Source: an uncultured Bacteroidales bacterium
Lineage (GTDB): Bacteria > Bacteroidota > Bacteroidia > Bacteroidales > UBA4417
Assembly (NCBI GenBank): GCA_903879715.1
Contig: CAIRMR010000024.1
Coordinates: forward strand, 1-64,000
Length of the DNA: 64,000 nt
Direction of reading: 5' to 3'
Numbering within the stretch: the first letter of the stretch is position 1; every line of letters starts with the position of its first letter. Both the position numbers and the translations under genes were made by a program. Shown piece by piece: positions 51,303 through 60,270 of the stretch. The notes beneath the pieces were generated by a model. The model made no database searches. It was not told the DNA's origin and saw nothing but the letters and a program-made list of their open reading frames with translations.

Positions 51303-52598
51303 CTATAATATCTCCGCCACTACAAAAGCGCTTCCTCCAACCATGATCAGATCATTGGATGCAGCTGAGTTTGTAGCAGCTTTTAATGCTTCTTTTACAC
51401 TTGCATAAACCTTTCCTTTTAGAGAAAAATTTTCAGCAAGTTTCGCCAGTTCTCCTGCATCCAAACCTCTTGGTATATCAGCTTTACAGAAATAATATGT
51501 AGCGTTCTTCGGCAGTTTTGAAAGCATTGTTTTTACGTCTTTGTCGTTCACTACGCCAATAACGAAATGAAGGTTTTTGTGCGGTGTTAACGCAATCTGT
51601 TCAAGTACTTCATTAATTCCATCCGGATTGTGGCCAATATCGGCAATGGTAAGCGGATTCTTTGAAATGGTTTGCCAGCGGCCCATTAATCCTGTGTTTT
51701 TTACTACTTTTCGGATACCTGAATTAATATATTCTTCCTGGATGGTAAGACCTCTTTCTATCAGTTTTTCGATGGTGCCGATCACGGTTGCAAGATTTTT
51801 TAACTGGTATTTTCCCGAAAGGGGAGATACGAGTTTGTGTGTATCGCCGGTTATTGATGAATAAAATTCCGCAGCAAGCAAAGGTGGACGATGCTTAGTG
51901 AAATATGTTTGATTGAGCAAAATATGCTGGTCTGCAAAAGTGATCGTTGATTGAAGTCTTTTTGCGAATTCAGTGAAAACTGATGAAGTTTCAGGATGTG
52001 TCTCTCCAATTACAATAGGAATTCCTTGTTTGATAATTCCTGCTTTTTCGCCTGCAATTTCTTCCAAAGTATTCCCGAGAAATTGAGTGTGGTCCAGCCC
52101 GATATTAGTGATAACTGTAACAACCGGCTTAATAACATTCGTTGAATCCAGCCTTCCGCCCATGCCTGTTTCCAATACTGCAATATCAACATTTTCCTTT
52201 GCGAAATACCATGCAGCCAGTGCAAAGGTCCATTCGAAAAATGAAGGTTCAATTCTTTCGAAGTCAGCCAGGTGCTGTTCCACAAAAGCGGTTACATCAC
52301 GTTTACTGATCATCTTCCCGTTAATCCTGATGCGTTCGCGGAAATCTTTCAGATGGGGTGAAGTAAACAGACCTGTTTTATAGCCTGATTCCTGCATTAC
52401 AGATGCCAGAAAGTGAGACGTTGATCCTTTTCCGTTTGTACCTGCAATATGAATACTTTTAAATTCTTTTTCGGGATTGCCGAGGATTTTGCAAAGGGCA
52501 ATCGTATTGCTGAGATCAGCTTTATATGCCGCCGCACCTATACGATGAAACATCGGCAACTGATTGAAAAGATAGGCTAATGTTTGTTGGTACGTCAT
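51303..52598 (-). CDS. folC: Bifunctional folylpolyglutamate synthase/dihydrofolate synthase
   Basis: 431 residues of the Mur-ligase-like FolC family. The P-loop is HIAGTNGKGSTSHFLASV, followed by TSPHLKDFRERIRING (family-specific), GGRLDSTNVI, TNIGLDHTQFLGNT and DIGHNPDGI. It adds glutamate to dihydropteroate and to folates. The N-terminus (YLFNQLPMFHRIGAAAYKADL) is the Bacteroidota variant of the usual start. Complete. Between it and the SMP-30-like gene there is only a 127-bp gap. Confidence 0.95.
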   Translation of the reverse strand: MTYQQTLAYLFNQLPMFHRIGAAAYKADLSNTIALCKILGNPEKEFKSIHIAGTNGKGSTSHFLASVMQESGYKTGLFTSPHLKDFRERIRINGKMISKRDVTAFVEQHLADFERIEPSFFEWTFALAAWYFAKENVDIAVLETGMGGRLDSTNVIKPVVTVITNIGLDHTQFLGNTLEEIAGEKAGIIKQGIPIVIGETHPETSSVFTEFAKRLQSTITFADQHILLNQTYFTKHRPPLLAAEFYSSITGDTHKLVSPLSGKYQLKNLATVIGTIEKLIERGLTIQEEYINSGIRKVVKNTGLMGRWQTISKNPLTIADIGHNPDGINEVLEQIALTPHKNLHFVIGVVNDKDVKTMLSKLPKNATYYFCKADIPRGLDAGELAKLAENFSLKGKVYASVKEALKAATNSAASNDLIMVGGSAFVVAEIL

Positions 52599-52795
52599 TT
52601 TTAGAGTTCAATGTTCAATGCTTCGCGTTCAAGGGTTCAAATGCCTTCGGCGTTCCAAGGTTTCAAAAGTCTTGTATATTCTAAGGGCACTGAACGGTGG
52701 TTGTTGAGCGAAGCCGAAATAAGCCGAAGTTCAAATGCTTCGCGTTAAAAAAAGTTCAAAAACGGACTCAGGTCATCATTATTCTTGGAAATTTA
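52599..52795. repeat. Word-like degenerate repeats upstream of folC
   Basis: Variants of GTTCAA(A)TGCTTCGCGTT and CCTTCGGCGTTCCAAGG recur between 52610 and 52760. Nothing coding. Part of a 484-bp gene-free region whose other half is a MITE-like element. Confidence 0.5.
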
Positions 52796-52995
52796 AAATT
52801 CGGGTAACTAATCAGTCTGATTATAATGTTTTTTTGCCACAGATTACACGGATTACACAGATTTTAGACTGCTTTTAGCAGTTTCTCAATTAATTTCAAT
52901 TAAAAATGATGAATAATTGTCTGTGAAATCTGTGTTATCTGTGGCATATATTTGTTTTTCAATACTTTAGACAAACTGATTAGTTACAAATTCGG
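52796..52995. mobile_element. 184-bp MITE-like element with 13-bp terminal inverted repeats and 8-bp target duplication
   Basis: Termini GTAACTAATCAGT (52804-52816) and ACTGATTAGTTAC (52975-52987) are perfect inverted repeats. AAATTCGG flanks the element directly on both sides (52796-52803 and 52988-52995), an apparent 8-bp target-site duplication. Inside, GCCACAGATTACACGGATTACACAGATT and, in reverse, GCCACAGATAACACAGATTTCACAGA form a second, imperfect inverted repeat. There is no room for a transposase, so it is non-autonomous. Confidence 0.8.
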
Positions 52996-53082
52996 ATATC
53001 TCTTTTCCTTGATCCCAAACCCCAAACTCAAACAACATTGGAATGTCAGCTGAATGACTTAACGAGTCCAGTCCTCGACAAA

Positions 53083-54213
53083 CTAATCTCTCTTCCCTTT
53101 TGGTTTTCTCTCAAAAACCTTTTCATTCACGCTGATATTCAATCCATAGCTGAAATCATTCCAATCCCTTTGCAGATCATAATAGGATTCAAAACGGATA
53201 CTCAGGTTAACCCCTTTTGTAATCTCATTTCCGAAAATAAATTTTGAAGTAATCAGATCTCTTCCCTGGCTGGTGTAGTAGTCGTCAATCTGAGATACAG
53301 ACTGAAACAGACAATCGGCTTTGGGCGCAAAGTATCTATCGCCATGAAACCATCCTGTGCCTAGTTTAAACCATTTGTTTTTAAAAGTAACAGTATTTTG
53401 AGTTGCAAAGCCTGATTCAAATGGGATTGTGTTGGTGTTAGACAATTCCATTGCCTGAATGTAGAAAGAGGAGAGTGTTATATTGTCAAGTATTTTTAAC
53501 CCCGGCAAAAATGCGTATTCCAGTCCGGCTGCCATATTGGAGCGTGTTTCTATAGGACTTTCAGACACATCAACCTGTCCGCCGAAATGATGAATAATAC
53601 TTTGGAAATGAGCGCTCAGTCCGTGGTTTTCGGAACGGTCGTTTACCGAATAGGATGCCAGCAGCCCACCTGCTATTTCTTCCTGGTGCGCTTCACCCGG
53701 CATCAGAAATTTTTCCCAATCCATAAAAAAATCAACATGAACTTTTTTTCTATCTAATAAAAACTGAACTCCGTATTCCGGATTAGTGCTGTAATAATTA
53801 TCCGTATTGTAAATGGGTTCAATATATTCATGCTTAAGCTGCCCATCCAGTTGTCCTATTATGACCTGTGCTCCGGGACGAAAAGTATACCTGGCCCTGA
53901 TTACAGGAAGAGATTTCTCGAAATTGTCCTTTCCATAAAAATAGCGCAGATACCAACCTGCACTCAGGCTGAATTTATCGCTGATCGACCAGCTTACTTC
54001 CGGCTGAATTATTGTCCCTATATAAGTGATGCCTTCGGTATATGGACCGAAATATTCATTGTTTTTAACAAAATTGTTGTTGTAGAAATGGATGCTGACA
54101 GTGCCTGAATCAGCTGATTCAAAATTAGCTGGAAAGTAACTTTCATAAAAGTTTTGACTTTGCGCACAATACGTAGTAAGTGTCAGTATGATAAGGAAAA
54201 GGATTCTGGTCAT
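53083..54213 (-). CDS. Predicted outer-membrane beta-barrel protein
   Basis: 376 residues from ATG 54213 (track adds 46 codons that do not form a signal). Signal peptide ILFLIILTLTTYCAQS. The rest alternates aromatic/polar strands typical of a porin-like barrel (VSWSISDKFSLSAGWYLRYFYG, VQFLLDRKKVHVDFFMDWEK, LGTGWFHGDRYFAPK). The end is FSYGLNISVNEKVFERKPKGKRD, basic rather than the usual terminal aromatic. Family not recognised; substrate unknown. Lies just downstream of the TonB gene on the same strand, with a 294-bp gap. Confidence 0.65.
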   Translation of the reverse strand: MTRILFLIILTLTTYCAQSQNFYESYFPANFESADSGTVSIHFYNNNFVKNNEYFGPYTEGITYIGTIIQPEVSWSISDKFSLSAGWYLRYFYGKDNFEKSLPVIRARYTFRPGAQVIIGQLDGQLKHEYIEPIYNTDNYYSTNPEYGVQFLLDRKKVHVDFFMDWEKFLMPGEAHQEEIAGGLLASYSVNDRSENHGLSAHFQSIIHHFGGQVDVSESPIETRSNMAAGLEYAFLPGLKILDNITLSSFYIQAMELSNTNTIPFESGFATQNTVTFKNKWFKLGTGWFHGDRYFAPKADCLFQSVSQIDDYYTSQGRDLITSKFIFGNEITKGVNLSIRFESYYDLQRDWNDFSYGLNISVNEKVFERKPKGKRD

Positions 54214-54507
54214 TTTTTTTATTTCAGTTTGTGAGATTATGAACTTTGTCTTTCCCGCATATGCTGAAAAGCAGTTTCCGGAAAAGTGGAAGGGATTTAT
54301 GGAAAAGGATAATGGCTTTAACGGATTTCTTCTGTACAATGCTAAGCGCAAAAATACCGTTTTCTGTTGAGTAAATAAAATGTGAATTCCTACTAAGTAT
54401 AATTAGCGAAGATAGCAAAGGGTATAGGTTTTCAGAATGTGCCAGCCGATTATCAAATTATAAATATTCCTGTATCTACATCCGACATCCGACATCCGAC
54501 TTCTATC
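54214..54507. other. Intergenic region with (TCCGACA)n microsatellite
   Basis: ACATCCGACATCCGACATCCGAC (54477-54500) lies just past the tonB stop, the complement of the GGATGTCGGATG words after thrA. Otherwise no gene or clear terminator. Confidence 0.55.
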
Positions 54508-55278
54508 TTACTTCTGTTTCACAATAAAGTACGTAATTGTTCCGCGTTGTGCTTCAGGAGCATTGGAATCGCGGGCAAAGAGCGAAATCCGGGCAGCGTT
54601 TTCAGCCTGTTTGTACAAATTGGGTTCTGTAATTGTAGTGCCTTTATCACCGGCGGTTGCTGATATAACTTTCCCGTCGACATTAACTTTAATAGAAACT
54701 ACAATTTTCCCGTCTTCAGATGAATTGAATGAAGGTTTTGGTAAAATTCGGGCCTTTCGTCCGCCAAGATCAAATGAAATTCCATTTCCTTTTCCTGCTG
54801 GGTCATTTTGGTTTTGCGATCCTTTTAAAGTGCCGGGGTTATCCTGTTTGTCAGGTATTACAGGCTGTTTGCTGCTATTTGAATTAGAGGAGCCTGAATA
54901 AACTGTTTTGTGAACAACAGTTGATTCGTCAGGCGTTTCAACGATTGATTTTCTGATTTTACCCGAAATTGGTTTCGGTATATTTGTTTTCTTTTCCGAA
55001 AGAATAAGCGTTTCTGTATAGTCTTCCGTCTCTTCTTCAGGTTGCAACTTCGAATCTGATACACCGGGGGTTACTGGACGGTCTTCTGTATGAAGGCCGC
55101 CTTTATTAGTATTCTTATAATTGAAGTTTATTTCAACACCTGTTTCTTCCTGAAGTGGGAGGGATGTATGAAAAGCCAGAAACAACAACGCACCCGCTAC
55201 TAAAGCATGGAACAACAATGTGCCAGCAAAAGCTGCTATTCGGTATTTGCGTTCATTTTGCTCGTTGTTCGATAGCAT
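54508..55278 (-). CDS. TonB-like energy transducer
   Basis: 256 residues. One N-terminal transmembrane helix with an in-membrane histidine (AGTLLFHALVAGALLFLAF), as in TonB. A long Pro/Lys/Glu/Ser/Asn-rich periplasmic linker (about 45-160) follows, then a C-terminal domain (about 170-256) of TonB/TolA-like layout (GKIVVSIKVNVDGKVISATA … AENAARISLFARDSNAPEAQRGTITYFIV). It should couple the ExbBD motor encoded upstream to outer-membrane receptors. No TonB-dependent receptor is present in the window. A C-rich tract precedes the start. Confidence 0.85.
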   Translation of the reverse strand: MLSNNEQNERKYRIAAFAGTLLFHALVAGALLFLAFHTSLPLQEETGVEINFNYKNTNKGGLHTEDRPVTPGVSDSKLQPEEETEDYTETLILSEKKTNIPKPISGKIRKSIVETPDESTVVHKTVYSGSSNSNSSKQPVIPDKQDNPGTLKGSQNQNDPAGKGNGISFDLGGRKARILPKPSFNSSEDGKIVVSIKVNVDGKVISATAGDKGTTITEPNLYKQAENAARISLFARDSNAPEAQRGTITYFIVKQK

Positions 55279-55613
55279 TCGAAAGGATTGGGGATTGGGT
55301 ATAAGGGTTTAGTATCTAATCCGTTAAAATGATGTTGTTCTTGGCATAATATTTCTTCATAATAATGATTATCAGTTTATTGTGTTTGGTGTTTACTGAT
55401 TTCAAGCCATTTGAAATTGAATTAGTAACACTAAACTCAAAATTTATAATGTAAAAGTATCCTATGCTCCGTTTCTTAATTATTTTTAATTTATTGTTAT
55501 GTGTTTTTCATTACTTTTTGATTCTGACTTGTCCATGTTAGGGTTTTGGGAGTGCGGGAGAATGGGGGAATGAGAGAAAATGAGTAGGGAAGCATTGGAC
55601 AATGGGAAGGGAA
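55279..55613. other. Intergenic region between tonB and exbD
   Basis: 335 bp without a supported gene. Contains the C-rich (minus strand) tract next to tonB and G-rich low-complexity DNA near 55541-55585 (GGGTTTTGGGAGTGCGGGAG). No hairpin terminator seen, so read-through from exbD to tonB is possible. Confidence 0.5.
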
Positions 55614-56027
55614 TTACTCTTTGGGAGTGGTGGCAAGAATTACTTTGTGTTTGGTTTTTAATACAGTATTCATCTGGTTTACTGCTTCAATTACTGTTAC
55701 AAAGGATTGTACAGGAACGGTTCGGTCAAGTTGCAGAACGATTACTCCTTCGGTTTGCCCGATCAGCGATTGAGATAGCAGCTGTTGTAAATTCAAACCG
55801 GTTGCTGGTGTTTCGTTTACAAAAATCTGGTTTTTATTGTTGATGTAAACGAATGTAGATTGTTTTGAAAGGGTTTTACCGGAACCGGATGGCAATAGAA
55901 GTTTAATGGCATTGGGAGCTACCAGCGCAGAGGTAAGAATAAAGAATATCAGTAACAGGAATACCAGGTTCGACATGGACGCCATGCTAAATTCGGCACT
56001 TATTTTATTTTGCGACTTAATAGCCAT
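55614..56027 (-). CDS. ExbD/TolR biopolymer transport protein, membrane Asp replaced by Asn
   Basis: 137 residues. One transmembrane helix (LVFLLLIFFILTSALV, about 18-36) then a small periplasmic domain (IKLLLPSG, FVNETPATGLNLQQLL, VIVLQLDRTVPVQSFVTVIEAVN), as in ExbD. In ExbD/TolR an aspartate at the start of the helix (TDLVF/IDVVF) carries the proton. Here the DNA reads TCG-AAC, giving SNLVF, so that residue is asparagine. The rest of the helix is uncharged. It follows exbB by 42 bp. Either the proton path differs or this motor is modified. The call to ExbD is firm from context and topology. Confidence 0.9.
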   Translation of the reverse strand: MAIKSQNKISAEFSMASMSNLVFLLLIFFILTSALVAPNAIKLLLPSGSGKTLSKQSTFVYINNKNQIFVNETPATGLNLQQLLSQSLIGQTEGVIVLQLDRTVPVQSFVTVIEAVNQMNTVLKTKHKVILATTPKE

Positions 56028-56069
56028 AAATGAAATATTTAATGCGTTGTAGTTCGTAATACGGTATTC

Positions 56070-56819
56070 CTATTTAGACGGCTCATGCAGCAGGTCCATG
56101 AATTCGGATGCCCTGAACTGTAACATATATACAACCTTCTGAACCTTTGCTACCAGTATATTGTAACAGAAGTAAGCTATAATACCCACTATAAGACCGG
56201 CTACCGTAGTAACCATAGCCTGGTAAATACCACCCGAAAGTAATTGTATATCAATATTGTTGCTGGCCATCGACATATCGTAGAAAGCTTTCACCAGGCC
56301 GATAACCGTACCCAGAAATCCCAGCATCGGGGCTCCTCCGGCTACAGTGGCCAAAAGCGCAATATTCTTTTCGAGTTTAGCAACTTCAAGATTGCCAACA
56401 TTTTCGATGGCTGCGTTAATATCACTTAAAGGTCTTCCAAGCCGATGGATGCCTTTCTCTATCATTCGGGCGATTGGTGTATTGTTGCCCCGGCATAACG
56501 ACAACGCTGAATCCATACGGCCTTCGTGCATAAAGTCGCGGATGTTATCCATAAAATGCGAATCCTCTTTCGATGCCTGGCCTATAATAATATACCTTTC
56601 AATAAATATATAAATCCCTAAAATTGAGAGTAAAACAATAGGGATCATTACAGGTCCACCTTTTAAGGTCAGATCCCAGAGTGAAAGAGTTATTTCTGCG
56701 TGTTTTACCGCTTGTGGAACTGCTGCAATTACTTGTTTCACAGTATCGGCTGCGGCAATTGCAGTATCACTTGAAGCTCCTGTTGCCTGCACAATCTGAA
56801 GAATTACTCCGTTAATCAT
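56070..56819 (-). CDS. ExbB/TolQ/MotA-family proton channel protein
   Basis: 249 residues. N-terminal hydrophobic/periplasmic segment, first main helix (GGPVMIPIVLLSILGIYIFIERYIII) with family Glu-Arg at its end, cytoplasmic loop, then two helices (MLGFLGTVIGLVKAFYDM and YQAMVTTVAGLIVGIIAYFCYNIL) with the conserved threonines. It forms the pentameric stator of the TonB motor with the ExbD encoded 42 bp downstream. The first 35 residues (SSDTAIAAADTVKQV…) are longer than usual before the first helix. Gene order exbB-exbD-tonB on one strand. Confidence 0.92.
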   Translation of the reverse strand: MINGVILQIVQATGASSDTAIAAADTVKQVIAAVPQAVKHAEITLSLWDLTLKGGPVMIPIVLLSILGIYIFIERYIIIGQASKEDSHFMDNIRDFMHEGRMDSALSLCRGNNTPIARMIEKGIHRLGRPLSDINAAIENVGNLEVAKLEKNIALLATVAGGAPMLGFLGTVIGLVKAFYDMSMASNNIDIQLLSGGIYQAMVTTVAGLIVGIIAYFCYNILVAKVQKVVYMLQFRASEFMDLLHEPSK

Positions 56820-56943
56820 AAATATTGGTTTTCAGTATAAAGGTAATCCTGTTAGCGACAACTTCAGGATAAAGTTGTATGTACTTTTAAACAGCACTTT
56901 GTTAATAGGAACCGAAATTACTTGTTTTTATTTCAACTGAATT

Positions 56944-56976
56944 AAAAAAAAACGGCAATCATTTCGATAAGCCGTG
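56944..56976 (-). terminator. Terminator of the NhaD-like antiporter gene
   Basis: On the minus strand ACGGC … GCCGT with a 14-nt loop, followed by at least eight Ts. It lies 57 bp past the antiporter stop and before exbB. Confidence 0.7.
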
Positions 56977-57032
56977 TTTATGAAGTTGGGTCAATTTTAA
57001 GTCAGGCACTTATTTCAGCCAGGATTGTGCAA

Positions 57033-58370
57033 TTAATGTGATGCTGAATCCATAACTGAAGGAACAATAATCTGTTCCGTTTGAATTGCTTTTTTGTCTT
57101 TACGATGAGGTGCATGAGGATGCCATCCAACCAGGCCAAGCATGATAAAGAACCCGACAATATACGCAACAATTACAAACCACCCTTTTTTTACATATTC
57201 AGTTACAGAACGCATTTCGGGAAACATATTTGATAAAGCCACACCCGCTGATGATCCGAACCATATCATGGAACCTCCGAAACCAACGGTATAAGCCAGC
57301 ACACCCCAATCATATCCTCCTTGTTCGAGGCAAAGTTTGGTTAAGGGAATGTTATCAAACACCGCCGAAACAAAACCAAGTGAGAAAGCAGTCTGCCATG
57401 TGGCTGCGGGAAGTTGATCTACAGGCATCAGTGATGCACATGTTACCAGCGCAACAAGGAAGATTGTGCCCTGCAATGATTTGGGAATTTCATCCCAGGG
57501 TGTCTTGCGTAAAAGAGAACCGATCAGGATTGCAATCCAGACACCAACTGCCGGGAAATCCATCAAGTAATTGGTGAGTATTGCCCCGGTCAGGATTAAT
57601 GCAACTATCAGGATTTTAACTGAATCAATTTTTACAATCTTACTGGCGTCTTTTGTAATCCGGTTATACCTGTCTTGTATTATTGCGGCAGGAATACCAA
57701 AAAGAAATAATGCTGGGATAGCTGCGAAATACGCATGCGTTACATCTAAAGGATTCACTCCATCAATCCACATTAATGTAGTTGTAGTGTCGCCAACAAC
57801 TGATCCTGAACCACCTGCATTACTTGCCGCTACAATACCGGCCAGGTATCCCAGATGAACTCTTCCTTTGAAAACCACAACAGCAACGGCACCGCCAATC
57901 ATTGCTGCAGCAATATTATCCAGAAAACTTGATATTACGAAAACTAAAGCCAGTAAAAGAAACCCACCTTTCCAGTCATTAGGAAGGATTGCAGGCAGTT
58001 TATCGGGAATTCCTGATTCTTCAAAAATTTTAGCCAAAATTCCAAAACCAAACAACAAACCGGTCAGGTTAAGCAGCGTCCGCCATTCGCCTTCCTGGTC
58101 TGAGGTTCCTGAAATATGCTCAACAAAGGAATAGTCAGGTAGGAACAGATATTTCAAAATAAGCAATGCCAACAATCCACCCAGGGCTACAAACATGGTT
58201 TTGTTATGGAATACTGCAACTCCAATCAGCGTTAGCGCAAAAATGGCAAACTCAAGACGGATACCGAAAATCAAAGGAATAGCAGCCGGAACTGCTGCGA
58301 ATGTAAAAACAGGTAGCAATAGGAATGCTCCGGTTATCAGGCTAATCAATACTTTATTGCTCAGGTTCAT
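57033..58370 (-). CDS. NhaD-like Na+/H+ antiporter (ion-transporter superfamily)
   Basis: 445 residues with about 11-12 transmembrane helices. Family-type segments: SSFLDNIAAAMIGGAV, then IVAASNAGGSGSVVGDTTTTLMWIDG (NhaD has ANAGGAWSPIGDVTTTMLWI) and SAVFDNIPLTKLCLEQGG with VGFGGSMIWFGSSAGVA. Two Asp-Asn re-entrant motifs (LDNI, FDNIP) probably bind the ion. A short cytoplasmic His/Lys-rich tail follows. A more distant role (citrate/arsenite/anion transporter of the same superfamily) is possible. Single gene, terminator downstream. Confidence 0.82.
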   Translation of the reverse strand: MNLSNKVLISLITGAFLLLPVFTFAAVPAAIPLIFGIRLEFAIFALTLIGVAVFHNKTMFVALGGLLALLILKYLFLPDYSFVEHISGTSDQEGEWRTLLNLTGLLFGFGILAKIFEESGIPDKLPAILPNDWKGGFLLLALVFVISSFLDNIAAAMIGGAVAVVVFKGRVHLGYLAGIVAASNAGGSGSVVGDTTTTLMWIDGVNPLDVTHAYFAAIPALFLFGIPAAIIQDRYNRITKDASKIVKIDSVKILIVALILTGAILTNYLMDFPAVGVWIAILIGSLLRKTPWDEIPKSLQGTIFLVALVTCASLMPVDQLPAATWQTAFSLGFVSAVFDNIPLTKLCLEQGGYDWGVLAYTVGFGGSMIWFGSSAGVALSNMFPEMRSVTEYVKKGWFVIVAYIVGFFIMLGLVGWHPHAPHRKDKKAIQTEQIIVPSVMDSASH

Positions 58371-58527
58371 ATGAGGATTTTTGGCGTATACTAAGGATCT
58401 TGGAGTTTACTTTTGACTTATTCAATCAATAAAGTATTCTTTTTTTTTGAAGGCACAAAAGTAGATAAAATCAATATACGATTCATCTCTAATGGTAAAG
58501 GAATATCTGTATGGGTAGTAAATTACG

Positions 58528-59586
58528 CTATGGAAAATATACCCCCCCGCCCGAAACATTGCGGGATGCGCCGGTTACCGATGCGAGGCAATTGGGCTTC
58601 TCTTGCATGCGCAACAAACCCAGGAAAGCAAAAACTAATGCTTCTTTGTAATTAACTGTTTTTGGGTCAGGAATAACGAGTTTAACAGCCGTATTTGCAG
58701 CAATTCTCTTAACCAGGTAATTGTTAAAAGTGCCTCCGCCGGTTGCAAACATTTGCTTATGGGGATCATTATCCAGACAGGCTGCAACTTGAAATGCTAT
58801 ATGTTCGCAAAAAGTACATGCGGCATCTTCATGACTGATATTAAACAGGGCTAACATTGGAAGTATTTCCTTCTCAATCCATTCTCTGCCCAATGATTTG
58901 GGTGGCTGTAAATGATAGTACCCGAGGCTGTTGAGTGTTTGCAACAATTCCGGGTGAACCATTCCCGAAGCTGCCATCTCCCCGTCTTTATCGTAAGGCT
59001 TTCCTTTTTGAGCTGCAATATGGTTAAGAATAATATTTGCAGGTGAAACATCAAAGGCAACCCGCTTACCATTGAGCTGCATGGAGATGTTGGCAAACCC
59101 GCCGAGGTTAAGACAATAGTCGTATTGGGCAAAAAGCAACTGATCCCCAATTGGAACCAGGGGCGCGCCTTGTCCGCCCGCAGCTACATCTCCTGTCCGG
59201 AAATCACAAACAACAGGCAATCCGCAAATAGCTGCAATAGCAGCGCCTTCGCCAATCTGTGAAGTATATTGTTTCGTTGGATTATGGAAAATAGTATGCC
59301 CATGGCTGGAAACAAAATCAGCCGAAATCCTGTTCTGGTTGATAAAATCCAGGATTAACCGACCTATATATCTTCCATACGCGGTATGGGTTTCGGCATA
59401 TTCCAAAGCTGACCCAGTTGGAAGCGCTTTCAGCCTGTTCAGCCAGGATTCGGGATAAGGAATGGTTTCACATACTCCTAAATGATAACTAAAGCCGTTT
59501 TCTGTTTCCTCAACTATGCAATGCGCAAGATCAACCCCATCAAGTGAAGTACCCGACATCATTCCGATGATACTGATTGTTTTCAT
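58528..59586 (-). CDS. anmK: Anhydro-N-acetylmuramic acid kinase
   Basis: 352 residues, normal length. The N-terminal IGMMSGTSLDGVDLAH is the AnmK ATP-phosphate motif. Also seen are SSHGHTIFHNP, VVCDFRTGDVAAGGQGAPLVP (catalytic Asp) and NLGGFANIS, with MFATGGGTFNNYLVKRI near the end. It converts recycled 1,6-anhydro-MurNAc to MurNAc-6-phosphate, so it takes part in peptidoglycan recycling. murQ is not adjacent. Separated from higA by 61 bp. Confidence 0.95.
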   Translation of the reverse strand: MKTISIIGMMSGTSLDGVDLAHCIVEETENGFSYHLGVCETIPYPESWLNRLKALPTGSALEYAETHTAYGRYIGRLILDFINQNRISADFVSSHGHTIFHNPTKQYTSQIGEGAAIAAICGLPVVCDFRTGDVAAGGQGAPLVPIGDQLLFAQYDYCLNLGGFANISMQLNGKRVAFDVSPANIILNHIAAQKGKPYDKDGEMAASGMVHPELLQTLNSLGYYHLQPPKSLGREWIEKEILPMLALFNISHEDAACTFCEHIAFQVAACLDNDPHKQMFATGGGTFNNYLVKRIAANTAVKLVIPDPKTVNYKEALVFAFLGLLRMQEKPNCLASVTGASRNVSGGGVYFP

Positions 59587-59647
59587 CTATATTTTTAAAT
59601 ATGAGTAATTCCTCTTGCATCGAACTCTATTTGGTAACCCTTTTTAA

Positions 59648-59962
59648 TCAGACAACTTGTTCTGGTGATTCTTTTTTTCGAATCAGCCGGATTTTGTTAA
59701 ATATTTCAATTTGCAAACTACTTTCAGCTTCTATATCAAAATCATCCTGTAAACCAAGCCAAAACTTTGCCGAATTCCCGAAATAAGAACTAAGTCTTAA
59801 TGCTGTGTCAGCAGTAATCCTACGTTTGCCTTTTATAATTTGGGAAATCCTGGTCTGAGGAATTTCCAGATCTTTTGACAACCTGTATGCGGAAATATTC
59901 ATCGGTATCAGAAATTCTTCCAATAGGATTTCTCCAGGATGTACATTGGTTAAATTTTCCAT
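59648..59962 (-). CDS. higA: HigA-family antitoxin
   Basis: 104 residues from ATG 59962 (MENLTNVHPGEILLEEFLIPM); the track start nine codons earlier would overlap the toxin gene. Helix-turn-helix of the HigA type: NISAYRLSKDLEIPQTRISQIIKGKRRITADTALRLSSYFGN, then FWLGLQDDFDIE. It should bind and neutralise the toxin encoded 13 bp upstream and repress the shared promoter. The order is toxin first, as usual for higBA. Confidence 0.92.
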   Translation of the reverse strand: MENLTNVHPGEILLEEFLIPMNISAYRLSKDLEIPQTRISQIIKGKRRITADTALRLSSYFGNSAKFWLGLQDDFDIEAESSLQIEIFNKIRLIRKKESPEQVV

Positions 59963-59975
59963 TTTTGGCGGTTTT

Positions 59976-60257
59976 TTAATGGTAATCAATTATTTCTACC
60001 TCTGACGCTAAGCCGTTTTCCCATTTGAAGATTATTCTCCATTGGTCATTGATGCGGATACTGTAAAAGTATTGTGATTTGCCTGACAGTTTCTCAAGTC
60101 TGTTTGAAGGCGGAATTCTCAGATCATTAATGTTTTGAGAGTTATTTAACATTCTCAGCTTTCTTCTTCCAATTTGTTGAATTTCTGAAGGTAGCTGTTT
60201 TACGCTTTCACCATTCCAGATTCTTTCTGTCACTTTAGAACCAAATGAAATAATCAT
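59976..60257 (-). CDS. higB: HigB/RelE-family toxin
   Basis: 93 residues with the typical fold order: IISFGSKVTERIWNGESV, RKLRMLNNSQNINDLRIPPSNRLEKLSG, QYFYSIRINDQWRIIFKW and the end VEIIDYH. These toxins cleave mRNA on the ribosome. Residues usually needed (Arg in WRIIF, C-terminal His) are present, so it should be active. First gene of the higBA pair. Confidence 0.93.
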   Translation of the reverse strand: MIISFGSKVTERIWNGESVKQLPSEIQQIGRRKLRMLNNSQNINDLRIPPSNRLEKLSGKSQYFYSIRINDQWRIIFKWENGLASEVEIIDYH

Positions 60258-60270
60258 AACGCTCTTTCAG

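Noticed and set aside
52610-52760. tRNA-like GGTTCAAATGCC segment
   Set aside because: No cloverleaf can be built around it; it belongs to degenerate GTTCAAATGCTTCGCG repeats.
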